DNA of 64,000 bases from Paenibacillus polymyxa (lineage in GTDB: Bacteria; Bacillota; Bacilli; Paenibacillales; Paenibacillaceae). The DNA is taken from the NCBI RefSeq assembly GCF_001719045.1, contig NZ_CP015423.1, positions 3,629,501-3,693,500 of the forward strand, read 5' to 3'. Below are positions 9,490-18,434 of this stretch, piece by piece. The notes under the pieces were generated by a model, which did not search any database, was not told the origin of the DNA, and saw only the letters and a list, made by a program, of their open reading frames with translations. The position numbers and the translations under genes are program-made. The first letter of the stretch is position 1; each line of letters opens with the position of its first letter.

Positions 9490-10923
9490 ATGGAAGCAAA
9501 AGAAAAGCAGTATAAGCAAATTTCTCAAGAAATTTTAAAATATATCGGTGGTGAAGACAACATTATCGGTGTGGCCCATTGTGCCACCAGATTAAGAATT
9601 GTACTTGAGGACAATGAAAAAGCGGAATTAAAAAAGATTGAAGATATTGATCTGGTTAAAGGCGTTTTCATAGCGGGGGATCAACTACAGATCATTTTTG
9701 GAGCAGGGTTGGTCAATAATATCTATGCCGTATTTTCCAAACTGACCGGAACGGAAGATATGTCATTAAGTGATGTCAAAACGAAGTCCGCACAAAGGCA
9801 AAATCCTTTTCAAAAAGCCATTAAATCGCTGTCAGATGTCTTCATTGAGATCATGCCGGGAATTCTTGCCGCCGCATTGTTAATGGGGATAACCGGGCTA
9901 TTAGGTCAGAAGGGGTTATTCGGTCCTAAATCGATTGTGGAGATGTATCCAATTTTTCAAGGGATCAATCGCTTCGTTCAAATCGTTTCTACGGGTATTT
10001 TCACCATCCTGCCGCTGCTTGTTGTTTATTCTGCAACCAAGAGATACGGCGGTCGTCCGATTCTGGGGCTTGTGCTGGGTGCGATTATGCTTCATCCGGC
10101 ACTAGCGGATGCCTTTGAGGTAGCTAAAGGAAGTCAAAATCCGGAATCGATCAGTCTTTTCGGCCTTCCCGTACAGTTGGTTGGATTTCAGGGTGGTATT
10201 ATTATTGCTCTAATGATGGGATATGTGGTAGCCAAGTTGGATCAGTTTTTTAACAAAAAGGTTCCAGACATGATTAAACTATTTTTGGCTCCGTTGTTGA
10301 CGGTCTTTGTTTCTTCCCTGCTATTGTTTACCATTATCGGCCCTCTTGGGCGAGAGTTAGCTAGTCTGGTGACTGTTTCGCTGCTTTGGATGACGCAAAA
10401 CCTAGGAATATTCGGTTTTATGTTTTTTGCAGGCATTCAGCAGATCATTGTTATTACAGGCTTACATCATGTTATGGGTGCGGTAGAAGCGCAGTTGTTA
10501 ACCGATACAGGCAGAAATTTTATCAACCCGTTGGCATCAGTAGCTTTGATGGCTCAAGGGGGCGCCGTTTTGGGGTATATTCTTTTGAATCGCAAAGACA
10601 CCAAGGTTAAAGAAATGGGTTACTCTGCATTCGGGTCTGTACTTTTTGGAATCTCGGAACCAGCGATCTTTGGGGTCACTTTAAAGTATAAGTTCCCCTT
10701 GGTTGCTGGATGCCTCGGAGGAATGATTGCGGGAGCATATGTATATTTAAGCAAGCTGACAGCCATAGGATTCGGAACCACGGCTCTTCCCGGCTTTGCA
10801 ATTGCCGCGTCAGAGAACCATGGTCATATGAATTATCTTATCGCTCATCTTATTGCCCTGTTATGTGGAGCATTATTTACATTGGCTTACGGTGCTTTCA
10901 AGAGTAAGAGGTCAACAGTCTGA
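9490..10923 (+). CDS. PTS transporter subunit EIIBC, sucrose/glucoside type
   Basis: A 477-residue membrane permease of the phosphotransferase system. The EIIB domain has the phospho-cysteine Cys31 in GVAHCATRLRI. The EIIC domain (about 105-470) has many membrane segments and the conserved FGISEPAIFGV loop. There is no EIIA domain or neighbour, so phosphate must come from an EIIA encoded elsewhere, as is common for sucrose- and trehalose-type porters. Co-transcription with an alpha-galactosidase suggests uptake of an alpha-galactoside or of the sucrose left after galactose removal. A GGGGG-rich site precedes the ATG. Confidence 0.9.
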   Translation: MEAKEKQYKQISQEILKYIGGEDNIIGVAHCATRLRIVLEDNEKAELKKIEDIDLVKGVFIAGDQLQIIFGAGLVNNIYAVFSKLTGTEDMSLSDVKTKSAQRQNPFQKAIKSLSDVFIEIMPGILAAALLMGITGLLGQKGLFGPKSIVEMYPIFQGINRFVQIVSTGIFTILPLLVVYSATKRYGGRPILGLVLGAIMLHPALADAFEVAKGSQNPESISLFGLPVQLVGFQGGIIIALMMGYVVAKLDQFFNKKVPDMIKLFLAPLLTVFVSSLLLFTIIGPLGRELASLVTVSLLWMTQNLGIFGFMFFAGIQQIIVITGLHHVMGAVEAQLLTDTGRNFINPLASVALMAQGGAVLGYILLNRKDTKVKEMGYSAFGSVLFGISEPAIFGVTLKYKFPLVAGCLGGMIAGAYVYLSKLTAIGFGTTALPGFAIAASENHGHMNYLIAHLIALLCGALFTLAYGAFKSKRSTV

Positions 10924-11041
10924 ACCAAGAGAATATTGATAGGTTGAAAAAACTTAATCAGTTATAATCAAGCTTTTATGAAAACGGTTAAAAGAAGAGA
11001 ATATTCGTGGAATAGACCAGAGAGTATAGATGAAAAAGTAA

Positions 11042-11084
11042 AAGAGCCGTCCTCAGTCGTTAAAAACGACCGGGGACGGCTCTG
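11042..11084. terminator. Terminator between the PTS gene and the DinB-like gene
   Basis: Stem AGAGCCGTCC / GGGGACGGCTCT around an inner GTCGTTAAAAACGAC hairpin. A T-rich tract follows in the minus direction, so it mainly serves the DinB-like gene. Confidence 0.8.
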
Positions 11085-11117
11085 AGTCACATGAATATAT
11101 TTGTATGTTCGTTAAAG

Positions 11118-11609
11118 CTAATCGATTCCACTATCGCTTTCAATCAGCCCTTTGCCGATTACATTGGCCGAAACCGGAGGCTTGCCTAGCTCCCGAGACC
11201 ATATGGACAACTGCCCAATATGGTGGATTTGGTGGGCAATGACATGCCGCATCACCTCGCCCCACGCATCAATTACAATCCTGCCGTCCGGGAGGTGATC
11301 TTCGAATCTTTTCCGTTCCAGACCATCATGCCAGGCGAGCACGAACGGCTCGACATCGAGTCGAAACTTTGCATCCAGCTCACGGACTTTGTTGAGCGTA
11401 TCATAGAGAGAGAAGTCCTCTTGAAAGTCGGGTTTGCCCTGAATCGTTTGAATCCAGCTCCACTCTACATCAACGATATGAAAGAGTGTCTTTAGAATGC
11501 CGCCGACTCCGCCGACGCGTTGTTTCAGTAATTCCTCCTGCGACACCTCTTCACACCAGCGGTACCATTGTTCCCGAATCATCCAGTTGTAACGAAAAAA
11601 AGTCTGCAT
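11118..11609 (-). CDS. DinB family protein
   Basis: A 163-residue four-helix-bundle protein of the DinB/YfiT superfamily. Candidate metal-binding histidines are in LFHIVDVEWSW and HVIAHQIHHIGQL. Members are thiol-dependent metalloenzymes or stress proteins, often of unknown reaction. The frame opens MQTFFRYNWMIREQWYRW, typical of the family. It is a single gene facing away from sodA, and the function is not known. Confidence 0.85.
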   Translation of the reverse strand: MQTFFRYNWMIREQWYRWCEEVSQEELLKQRVGGVGGILKTLFHIVDVEWSWIQTIQGKPDFQEDFSLYDTLNKVRELDAKFRLDVEPFVLAWHDGLERKRFEDHLPDGRIVIDAWGEVMRHVIAHQIHHIGQLSIWSRELGKPPVSANVIGKGLIESDSGID

Positions 11610-11667
11610 CCATCAACCTCCAGAGCTGTATTTGAGAATCATCTCCACCAGTTTACCATGGAATGCC

Positions 11668-11717
11668 AAAAGGGCTGTCTCATTCGTAGAAAATCTACTT
11701 TTGAGACAGCCCTTTAT
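11668..11717. terminator. Bidirectional terminator between the DinB-like gene and sodA
   Basis: Perfect stem GGGCTGTCTCA / TGAGACAGCCC with a long inner loop that itself pairs (GTAGA/TCTAC). TTT lies on one side and AAAA on the other. It sits just past the sodA stop codon. Confidence 0.85.
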
Positions 11718-11743
11718 TATAGGATAGAGATGTTGTTACTGGC

Positions 11744-12358
11744 TTATTTCTTTGCAGCCGCGTAACGTTTGTTTACTTCATCCCAGTTGATTACATTGTA
11801 GAATGCTGCAATGTAGTCTGGGCGTTTGTTTTGATATTTCAGGTAGTAAGCATGCTCCCAAACGTCCAGTCCAAGTACCGGAGTCAGACCTTCAGACAGC
11901 GGGCTATCCTGGTTTGGAGTGCTAGTGATCGCCAGTTTGCCGTCTTTGCCGACAACCAACCAAGCCCAGCCGCTACCAAAACGTGTTGTAGCTGCTTTAG
12001 TGAAGTCTTCTTTAAATTTGTCGTAGCCGCCCAGCTCGTTGCTGATTGCTTCAGCAATAGCACCTGTCGGTTGTCCGCCGCCGTTAGGACCGATAACTTC
12101 CCAGAACAGGCTGTGGTTGTGGTGTCCACCACCGTTGTTGCGAACCGCAGTGCGGATGCTTTCAGGAACGCTGTCCAGATTGGAGATCAGATCCTCCAGG
12201 CTTTTGCTTTGCAGTTCAGGAGCGCTCTCTAGAGCTGCGTTTAAGTTCGTTACATATGTGTTATGGTGACGATCATGGTGAATTTCTACTGTCAGTGCAT
12301 CAATGTGCGGTTCCAGTGCGTCTTTTGCGTAAGGAAGTTCTGGTAATTGAAATGCCAT
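11744..12358 (-). CDS. sodA: Superoxide dismutase, manganese type
   Basis: Cytosolic enzyme of 204 residues converting superoxide to hydrogen peroxide and oxygen. Metal ligands are visible: His in [12 protein letters not shown], His in NHSLFW, and Asp and His in DVWEHAYYL. The GGGG(H)HNHSLFW and GSGWAWLV segments favour manganese. Normal length. An AGGAGGG site precedes the ATG. A second, longer superoxide dismutase is encoded at 18435-19814. Confidence 0.96.
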   Translation of the reverse strand: MAFQLPELPYAKDALEPHIDALTVEIHHDRHHNTYVTNLNAALESAPELQSKSLEDLISNLDSVPESIRTAVRNNGGGHHNHSLFWEVIGPNGGGQPTGAIAEAISNELGGYDKFKEDFTKAATTRFGSGWAWLVVGKDGKLAITSTPNQDSPLSEGLTPVLGLDVWEHAYYLKYQNKRPDYIAAFYNVINWDEVNKRYAAAKK

Positions 12359-12879
12359 AGTAAAATCCCTCCTGGTTATATGGTTGGGTAAGTGTTCCTA
12401 TGTAATAATACCCTCGATAGTTATATTAAACCGCATTCAGCCTATTTTATCAACATTTTTGTTTGTAAAATAGCAAACTGGGCAATACGGCCTGGTAGCT
12501 AGCATGTCCAAAAACCCGATTGGAATACACAATACATAGGTAATAAGAGGTAAATTGTGAACTTTAAAATGTAAACGCTTTATATACAGCGCTTACATGA
12601 GAAAAAGGGATGTATTCCGTCAAAAAGTATGGTTTAATGGTCAAGGAAGCAGAAATTTCGGCTTTTTTGTCGTCTGCTATAATCTGTCATGTCTATGACA
12701 TGACGAACTTGAGGGCATATACCCTTTTCCTGTTCTTCATTTCATATATAGCAGATCGTATGCATTTTTATCATAATGCCTTGTGATTAACACCATGATA
12801 AGAAATTTAAGGATTTATGTAAAAATGACGGTGCTGTCTCAATTTTTTTATTATGCTTACGAAAAGGGAGATATTACTT
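12359..12879. other. 520-base intergenic region with two strong inverted repeats
   Basis: No convincing gene was found. The region holds ATGTAAACGCT / AGCGCTTACAT (12569-12598, one mismatch), and a perfect GTCATGTC-TAT-GACATGAC palindrome (12686-12704) that begins a few bases after a TATAAT hexamer at 12679-12684. Poorly conserved promoters for sodA and the acetyltransferase are likely here. Confidence 0.5.
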
Positions 12880-13305
12880 ATGCACGTTCGTTCCTTTCAA
12901 TTAAGTGATGTGAACTCAGTAACGGAACTCATGCAAATTGCCTTGTCAGAGGAGTGCTACAAAGAGACGGTGAGTGCGTTTGCCCGTCAGCTTTCGTGGG
13001 ATTCCGGTTTGATCATCGTTGCAGAAGAAGAGGGAGAGATCGTTGGTGCTTTGATCGGCACGATGGATCAGAATGATGGTTGTTACTATCGTATCGCTAT
13101 TCACCCGGATCGTCGTCGGATGGGAATCGGCAAATCGCTTGTGGAGTCCATGGAGCAGCGTTTTCAGCAACGTAAGGTTAGCCGTATTTGGGTAGCAGGG
13201 GACAAGCATAACAGTGCGGCCATGCCTTTGTACGAAGCGATGGGCTATGGAGCAAGCCAGATTTTACAGGCTTTTCAGAAGCTGAGTATTTTGGCGCCTC
13301 ATTAA
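12880..13305 (+). CDS. GNAT-family N-acetyltransferase
   Basis: A 141-residue acetyltransferase from the ATG at 12880. The acetyl-CoA-binding motif is visible as IHPDRRRMGIGKSLVESME, followed by PLYEAMGYGASQ. The longer frame from 12853 lacks a ribosome binding site, while GGGAG precedes 12880. The acceptor is unknown; GNAT proteins acetylate small molecules, peptides or ribosomal proteins. It is a single gene. Confidence 0.85.
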   Translation: MHVRSFQLSDVNSVTELMQIALSEECYKETVSAFARQLSWDSGLIIVAEEEGEIVGALIGTMDQNDGCYYRIAIHPDRRRMGIGKSLVESMEQRFQQRKVSRIWVAGDKHNSAAMPLYEAMGYGASQILQAFQKLSILAPH

Positions 13306-13360
13306 TCGGGAATCGAAATAAAGAGAATTGAATAATATTAAGTATAATATTTACATTTAG

Positions 13361-13406
13361 AGCATATCTGAGTAACCGTTGCAATCGGGTACGGGATATG
13401 CTTTTC
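13361..13406 (+). terminator. Hairpin with T-run between the acetyltransferase gene and lepB
   Basis: AGCATATC at 13361-13368 pairs with GATATGCT at 13395-13402, followed by TTTT. An inner stem GTAACC/GGGTAC adds stability. It may end the acetyltransferase transcript or attenuate lepB. Confidence 0.6.
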
Positions 13407-13436
13407 TATTTATAACAGGGTTGAGGAGGTTTAATT

Positions 13437-14021
13437 ATGGACGCTTTGGCTCCTTCGTCAGGCCCGCTTCCCTCACCGGAAACGTCCAAACAAGCAGGCC
13501 GCTCTGGTTACATACGCGATTGGTTAGTCACTCTGCTGATCGCCATGGTCGTCTTGCTGCTTCTGAACCTGTTCGTATTTAACTTGTCCACGGTCAGAGG
13601 ACACTCGATGCAGCCGACGCTAATGGAAAGCCAGCATTTGTTCGTTAACAAGCTGGTTTATAATTTTCATGATCCGGGCAGGGGGGACATTGTGATTTTA
13701 AAAGATCCCGATTCCAAGCTGTCGAGCCCAAGATTTTTAGTGAAAAGAGTCATAGGTATTCCCGGAGATGTAATCCGAGTTGAACATAATCAATTGTATG
13801 TGAACGGTGAGCTGCTAAATGAACCTTACACCAACTCTAACGTGGAGGATGGTGATTATGGTCCCTTTACGGTGGAGCCGGAGCACTTTTTTGTCATGGG
13901 GGATAATCGCCATATTGCAGCAAGCAAGGATAGCCGCTATTTTGGCAGCATTAAATCTCAAGATTTACTGGGACGTGCAGAATTTATATTTTGGCCGATA
14001 TCTGAGTGGAAATGGCTATAG
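13437..14021 (+). CDS. lepB: Type I signal peptidase
   Basis: Membrane-anchored serine protease of 194 residues that removes signal peptides from secreted proteins. One N-terminal membrane segment lies at about residues 25-46. The catalytic Ser is in RGHSMQPTL and the catalytic Lys in LVKRVIGIPGD, followed by the conserved box MGDNRHIAASKDSRYFG. The MGDNR box usually reads MGDNRNNS, so the His-Ile-Ala-Ala variant is mildly unusual. A GAGGAGG site precedes the ATG. Confidence 0.95.
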   Translation: MDALAPSSGPLPSPETSKQAGRSGYIRDWLVTLLIAMVVLLLLNLFVFNLSTVRGHSMQPTLMESQHLFVNKLVYNFHDPGRGDIVILKDPDSKLSSPRFLVKRVIGIPGDVIRVEHNQLYVNGELLNEPYTNSNVEDGDYGPFTVEPEHFFVMGDNRHIAASKDSRYFGSIKSQDLLGRAEFIFWPISEWKWL

Positions 14022-14111
14022 AGCAACTATAGTCTGAAATCAATGCGGAACACGTCCAAACCGATCAGGACCATGACGGATCAGGAGGTTACCGATGAGG
14101 AAAGGAAGAGG

Positions 14112-14552
14112 ATGATGAAAGAAGTGATGGTATATACCGACGGTGCTTGTTCTGGAAATCCGGGCCCTGGGGGCTGGGGGATCGTTTTGCTGTATGGGGA
14201 GCATCGTAAGGAGCTGTCAGGTGCCGAGAAAATGACGACAAACAACCGTATGGAGATCAAGTCTGTGATTGAAGCACTGAAGCTGCTCAAGGAGCCTTGC
14301 CATGTGAAAGTACACAGTGACTCTGCCTATGTCGTCAATTGCTTTAAACAGGGCTGGATTAAGAATTGGCTTCGTAATGGCTGGCGCAACAGTAAAAATC
14401 AGCCAGTGGAGAACAAGGAACTATGGGAAGAACTGTGGGAACTGATGGGTAAGCATGAGGTTGAATATGTGAAGGTTAAGGGGCACAGTGACAACGAACT
14501 GAATAATCGCTGTGATTTTCTGGCGACCAGTGCTGTTAAAAATTTACGGTAG
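14112..14552 (+). CDS. rnhA: Ribonuclease HI
   Basis: Cleaves the RNA strand of RNA-DNA hybrids. It has 146 residues from the ATG at 14112. The carboxylate cluster is complete: Asp in YTDGACSGNPGPGG, Glu in NNRMEIKSV, Asp in HSDSAYV and Asp in NNRCDFLA, with the handle region WIKNWLRNGW. The reading frame extends upstream to 14043, but AAAGGAAGAG just before 14112-14115 and the usual family length favour the shorter start. Either ATG of the ATGATG pair could be used. Confidence 0.95.
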   Translation: MMKEVMVYTDGACSGNPGPGGWGIVLLYGEHRKELSGAEKMTTNNRMEIKSVIEALKLLKEPCHVKVHSDSAYVVNCFKQGWIKNWLRNGWRNSKNQPVENKELWEELWELMGKHEVEYVKVKGHSDNELNNRCDFLATSAVKNLR

Positions 14553-14647
14553 CATCTGCTGCTGTTTTCTGTTGAAATTTGAGATATGGGATTTTTGCAA
14601 ATCCTCATATCTGTAATGATAAAAAGTAGAAGAGAGGTGAGTATCGG

Positions 14648-16396
14648 ATGCAACGCGGATTGACTCAGACGGCTGCCGGAACCGCTTCGACTTGGGCTGC
14701 GCTCAAGCAGGAAATTATTGAGGCAGCTCCAGGGCTGGGTATCGACTCCATCGGGTTCGCATCCGCCGACCCCTTTCTGTCTCTGAAAGCTATATTGGAA
14801 GAGCATCGTGCGAAAGGCTATGAATCCGGCTTTGAGGAGCCAGATATTGATAAGCGGATCTACCCGGAGCTGTATGGCTCACAGCCTGCATCTCTGATTG
14901 CTATTGCGGTGGCGTACCCTTCTAAAATGAAGGACCCGCCGAAGTCGGACAAGGGGAAGTACCGTGGTATTTTGGCGCGTTCAGCCTGGGGGAAAGATTA
15001 TCATCTGGTACTACGCGAAGCGATGGAAAAGCTTGAGGCTTTTATAAGTGAGCGGGTGCCTGATGCCATATTGAAAAACATGGTGGATACCGGAGAACTG
15101 TCGGATCGAGCCGTTGCGGAACGCGCAGGGATTGGTTTTAGCGGCAAAAATACGATGATGATTTCACCGACGCTGGGATCATGGATTTATCTAGGTGAGC
15201 TGTTGACGAACATTCCTTTCCAGCCAGATGAACCGGTAACGGATGGTTGCGGCGAGTGTACCAAATGTTTGGATGCCTGTCCTACGGGCGCGCTTGTGGG
15301 TCCTGGGCAGCTGAATGCCCAGCGGTGTGTGTCCTTTTTGACGCAAACGAAGGGCTTTCTGGATGAGGAGTTTATGCGGAAGATAGGGAATCGGCTGTAC
15401 GGATGTGATACCTGCCAAATGGTATGCCCCAAAAATCGGGGTCTCAACTGGGATCACCATCCCGAGCTTACACCCGATCCTGAAATTGTGAAGCCGTTGC
15501 TGCTGCCGTTATTGGATTTGAGCAACCGTGAATTTAAAGACCGATTCGGTCAAAGTGCAGCGGCTTGGCGGGGGAAGAAGCCCATTCAACGCAATGCGGT
15601 CATTGGACTGGGCAATTTCAAGGATATCAGCGCGGTGCCCAAATTAACGGAGGTTTTATTGGATGATCCGCGTCCCGAGCTGCGAGGCACGGCGGCGTGG
15701 GCTTTGAGTCGAATAGGAGGAGAAAACGCTATGACAGCGATCAAGCAAGCATCAGAGAAGGAACAACATGAGCAAGTACGCGAAATGATCGCGCAAGCGC
15801 ATTCCAAACTAGAGGAACAAGAGCAGGCAGAACAGCAAAAGGCGTCTGAATCATCAAAATCAGAAGTAACGGCCGAGGACTCGCAGGGTCCAACTACGAT
15901 TTATTATGATGAAATGGAGACACCTGTGGGCACGTTGACGCTGTGCGCTACAGATCGGGGGCTGTGCCGAATAGACTATGGCGTTTTTCATGCGAGGGAA
16001 GCACTGCTTCAGCAATGGGCCCGGACATGGATTGGGGAATATGTCTATGTGCAGGAACCTGACAAACTGCGCGAAGCCGCAGATCAACTGCGTGAATATT
16101 TTGCGGGAGAACGACGGGAATTTAGTATAGCCTATGATTTGAGAGGGACTCCTTTTCAAGAACAGGTATGGCGTGCACTGCAAAATATTCCGTACGGGCA
16201 AAGTGTGTCCTACAAAGATATTGCGGAATCGATCGGCCGAGCCAAGGCGGTACGTGCTGTTGGGGAAGCAAATAATAAAAATCCGTTACCCATCCTGTTT
16301 CCATGTCATCGGGTATCGGGTGAAAACGGAAGTTTGGTCGGTTATGCTGGAGGCTTGCCAGTCAAGACGAAGCTGCTGGATTTGGAGAAACAATAA
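14648..16396 (+). CDS. queG-ogt: Fusion of epoxyqueuosine reductase (QueG) and O6-alkylguanine-DNA alkyltransferase (Ogt)
   Basis: One uninterrupted frame of 582 residues. Residues 1 to about 385 are QueG, which makes queuosine in tRNA. Two ferredoxin-type clusters are visible (CGECTKCLDACPTG and CDTCQMVCPKNRG), then HEAT-like repeats. A polar linker rich in Glu, Gln and Ser spans about 385-415. Residues from about 416 form a complete Ogt/MGMT with its active-site PCHRV motif, which repairs O6-methylguanine in DNA. Both halves keep their catalytic residues, so this is not an obvious broken pair. The two families are normally separate proteins. The gene starts after a GAGAGGTGAG site and is followed by yneF. 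Confidence 0.92.
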   Translation: MQRGLTQTAAGTASTWAALKQEIIEAAPGLGIDSIGFASADPFLSLKAILEEHRAKGYESGFEEPDIDKRIYPELYGSQPASLIAIAVAYPSKMKDPPKSDKGKYRGILARSAWGKDYHLVLREAMEKLEAFISERVPDAILKNMVDTGELSDRAVAERAGIGFSGKNTMMISPTLGSWIYLGELLTNIPFQPDEPVTDGCGECTKCLDACPTGALVGPGQLNAQRCVSFLTQTKGFLDEEFMRKIGNRLYGCDTCQMVCPKNRGLNWDHHPELTPDPEIVKPLLLPLLDLSNREFKDRFGQSAAAWRGKKPIQRNAVIGLGNFKDISAVPKLTEVLLDDPRPELRGTAAWALSRIGGENAMTAIKQASEKEQHEQVREMIAQAHSKLEEQEQAEQQKASESSKSEVTAEDSQGPTTIYYDEMETPVGTLTLCATDRGLCRIDYGVFHAREALLQQWARTWIGEYVYVQEPDKLREAADQLREYFAGERREFSIAYDLRGTPFQEQVWRALQNIPYGQSVSYKDIAESIGRAKAVRAVGEANNKNPLPILFPCHRVSGENGSLVGYAGGLPVKTKLLDLEKQ

Positions 16397-16420
16397 GGAC
16401 ATATGTTTGCAAAAAGTGAT

Positions 16421-16449
16421 TTGCTAGCTGTCCCATGTTTTGCTATGAT
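16421..16449 (+). promoter_or_regulatory. Sigma-A-type promoter for yneF
   Basis: TTGCTA at 16421-16426 and TATGAT at 16444-16449 with a 17-base spacer, about 50 bases before the yneF start. Confidence 0.5.
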
Positions 16450-16501
16450 AGGTTCGTGCAATTCAAGATGTTTCATATAAATATACAGAGGTGACGACTT
16501 C

Positions 16502-16756
16502 GTGGTGTGGAATATTGTCATTCCGATTATTACCCTGATTGCTGGTTTGGTTGGGGGATTTTTCATCGGTGCTTATTATCTTCGTAAACAGCTTGAAAAG
16601 ATGCAAAACGACCCTGAAACGCTGCAAAAAATGGCCAAACAGATGGGTTATAACCTGAATGGGAAACAAATGCAAAAAGCCCAGCAGATGATGAAGAACC
16701 AACAGTTCTCCAAAAATCAGCCTGGTCCGCGTAAAAATCAGGGCCGTCGGAAATAA
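16502..16756 (+). CDS. yneF: YneF family (UPF0154) small membrane protein
   Basis: An 84-residue protein with one N-terminal membrane segment (about residues 5-26) and a basic, Gln/Met-rich cytosolic tail. The segments GFFIGAYYLRKQLEK and MAKQMGYNLNGKQM are typical of YneF. The function of the family is unknown. GTG start; AGAGGTGA lies upstream. The second GTG at 16505 is also possible. Confidence 0.88.
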   Translation: MVWNIVIPIITLIAGLVGGFFIGAYYLRKQLEKMQNDPETLQKMAKQMGYNLNGKQMQKAQQMMKNQQFSKNQPGPRKNQGRRK

Positions 16757-16810
16757 TGAGCAACGTGAGCACGGATGCCGCATGAGGTTGCTGCATAGAG
16801 GAGGATTACT

Positions 16811-17404
16811 GTGGCTGGCGTAAAAGATTATATTAACCGCAAAGCTGCGGATAACCGGGATAAAATCGAGTACCATGTGGAGCAGATTTTACAACTGATC
16901 GGTGAGGACCCCAAGCGTGAAGGGTTATTGGAAACACCGGCACGCGTTGCGCGCATGTATGAGGAAATATTTGCGGGTTATGAGGTTGATCCCCGGGATG
17001 CGTTGGGTGTGACATTTGACGAGAATCACGAGGAGCTTGTGATCGTGAAGGACATCGTTTATTACAGCCAGTGTGAACACCATATGGCTCCTTTCTTCGG
17101 AAAAGTGCATATCGGCTATGTACCCAGCGGCAAAATTGTAGGACTGAGCAAGCTTGCACGTCTGGTAGAGGCAGTGACCCGCCGATTGCAGGTACAGGAG
17201 CGTATTACTTCACAGATCGCTGATATTTTAAATGAAGCAGTCTCCGCTCACGGGGTTATGGTGGTCGTGGAAGGCGAGCACCTGTGCATGTGTGCAAGAG
17301 GTGTCAAAAAGCCTGGTAGCAAAACGGTAACGTCTGCGGTACGTGGTACGTTTCGTGATGATGCAGCACAGCGCGCAGAATTTCTGTCGCTGCTCAAGGA
17401 TTGA
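16811..17404 (+). CDS. folE: GTP cyclohydrolase I
   Basis: Converts GTP to dihydroneopterin triphosphate, the first step of folate synthesis and also a step towards queuosine precursors. It has 197 residues. Zinc ligands and catalytic residues are present in [18 protein letters not shown] and in [20 protein letters not shown] start preceded by AGAGGAGG. It lies 54 bases after yneF, so the two may share a transcript that ends at the terminator near 17441. Confidence 0.96.
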   Translation: MAGVKDYINRKAADNRDKIEYHVEQILQLIGEDPKREGLLETPARVARMYEEIFAGYEVDPRDALGVTFDENHEELVIVKDIVYYSQCEHHMAPFFGKVHIGYVPSGKIVGLSKLARLVEAVTRRLQVQERITSQIADILNEAVSAHGVMVVVEGEHLCMCARGVKKPGSKTVTSAVRGTFRDDAAQRAEFLSLLKD

Positions 17405-17440
17405 TCGAACATCGCAAGACGTTTATGTGATGAACAAAAA

Positions 17441-17480
17441 AACTGGTGGTTTACGCATAGGCGTAGCCACCTTTTTTTGT
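17441..17480 (+). terminator. Terminator after folE
   Basis: GGTGG-TACGC...GCGTA-CCACC hairpin followed by seven T residues. Confidence 0.9.
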
Positions 17481-17568
17481 TAACATCAGAAATAGAGACG
17501 ACGGGATAGCCGCCTTAAAATTACGATTAGCCTGGATAACAGTTATTTTTATAGATAGGGGATAACGT

Positions 17569-18414
17569 ATGGAGAATGTACATAGATCAACAGAAAAAAC
17601 AACAGCTTTGCCTGAGTTGCAGTGGTTTGAAGCGCCACTCGCGGCCACTCAGGAGGACGTTTTGTCTCCGCTGGCTTGGGAGGAGCTGGCCTGTCGGCAA
17701 GTAGGGAAAGGAGCTGCACCCATTTTGCATCTTTGGCGGCATCCGTCAGCGCTTGTGATCGGTCACCGGGACCGCAGGCTTCCCTACGCCCCGCAGGCGA
17801 TGGAGCGAGTGCGCAGCGCGGGAACCTCGGTATGCGTACGCCCCTCGGGTGGAGCAGCCGTCATGCTGGACAGGGGGGTGCTGAACCTGTCCTTGATCCT
17901 GCCGAATCCACAGCGGGCCATCAGCCTGCATGAGGATTTCCGGCTCATGGCAGCGCTAATTGCCGATGCGCTGGTTCCGTGGTCTGGCGAGGCGCAGACC
18001 GGAGAAATCCCCGGGTCCTTCTGTCCCGGGGATTACGATGTCAGCGTCCGAGGCCGCAAGTTTTGCGGCATTGCACAGCGGCGCCAAGCCAAGGCGTATA
18101 TCATCACAGCTTTCGTGATGATTGAGGGCAGTGGTGTAGAGCGTGCACAGGCGGTACAGGAGTTCTACACAGAGGCATCCGGAGACACGTCGGCAGGCGT
18201 GCAGCAGCAGGATTACCCCCGGGTGAATCCAGCAACGATGGGTAGCCTGGCAGAGCTGGCTGGAGTGCCGTCTGTTGAGGCGTACACGGCATCTCTGCGC
18301 CGTGTCGTTGAGAGCCGGACAACCATTGTACCTGCCGATGGCTGGCTGGTACAACCGGAAGGATTGACCGAACAAATGGCAGCACTCAGAGAGCGATACG
18401 ATTTGCAGGTGTAG
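17569..18414 (+). CDS. lipL: Lipoate/octanoate transferase, LipL-like
   Basis: A 281-residue member of the biotin/lipoate ligase fold. In Bacillus, LipL moves an octanoyl or lipoyl group from GcvH to the E2 subunits of 2-oxoacid dehydrogenases. The motif SVCVRPSGGAAVMLDRGVLNLSL holds the substrate pocket, and the putative active-site Cys is in GSFCPGDYDVSV, followed by GRKFCGIAQRRQ. That arrangement matches the Cys-dependent LipL/LipM enzymes better than ATP-dependent LplA. The choice of LipL over LipM rests on remembered motif patterns, so it is moderate. The gene has its own transcript. Confidence 0.75.
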   Translation: MENVHRSTEKTTALPELQWFEAPLAATQEDVLSPLAWEELACRQVGKGAAPILHLWRHPSALVIGHRDRRLPYAPQAMERVRSAGTSVCVRPSGGAAVMLDRGVLNLSLILPNPQRAISLHEDFRLMAALIADALVPWSGEAQTGEIPGSFCPGDYDVSVRGRKFCGIAQRRQAKAYIITAFVMIEGSGVERAQAVQEFYTEASGDTSAGVQQQDYPRVNPATMGSLAELAGVPSVEAYTASLRRVVESRTTIVPADGWLVQPEGLTEQMAALRERYDLQV

Positions 18415-18434
18415 TTTTTCTTTAGCTTAGAAGC

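Noticed and set aside
10979..10992. A 13-of-14 cre match (TGAAAACGGTTAAA) after the PTS gene
   Set aside because: It lies downstream of the operon, with no gene start nearby in either direction, so it is probably chance.
14648..17404. QueG and FolE as a queuosine operon
   Set aside because: A promoter and yneF separate them, and FolE has a general folate role. The rest of the queuosine genes are absent.
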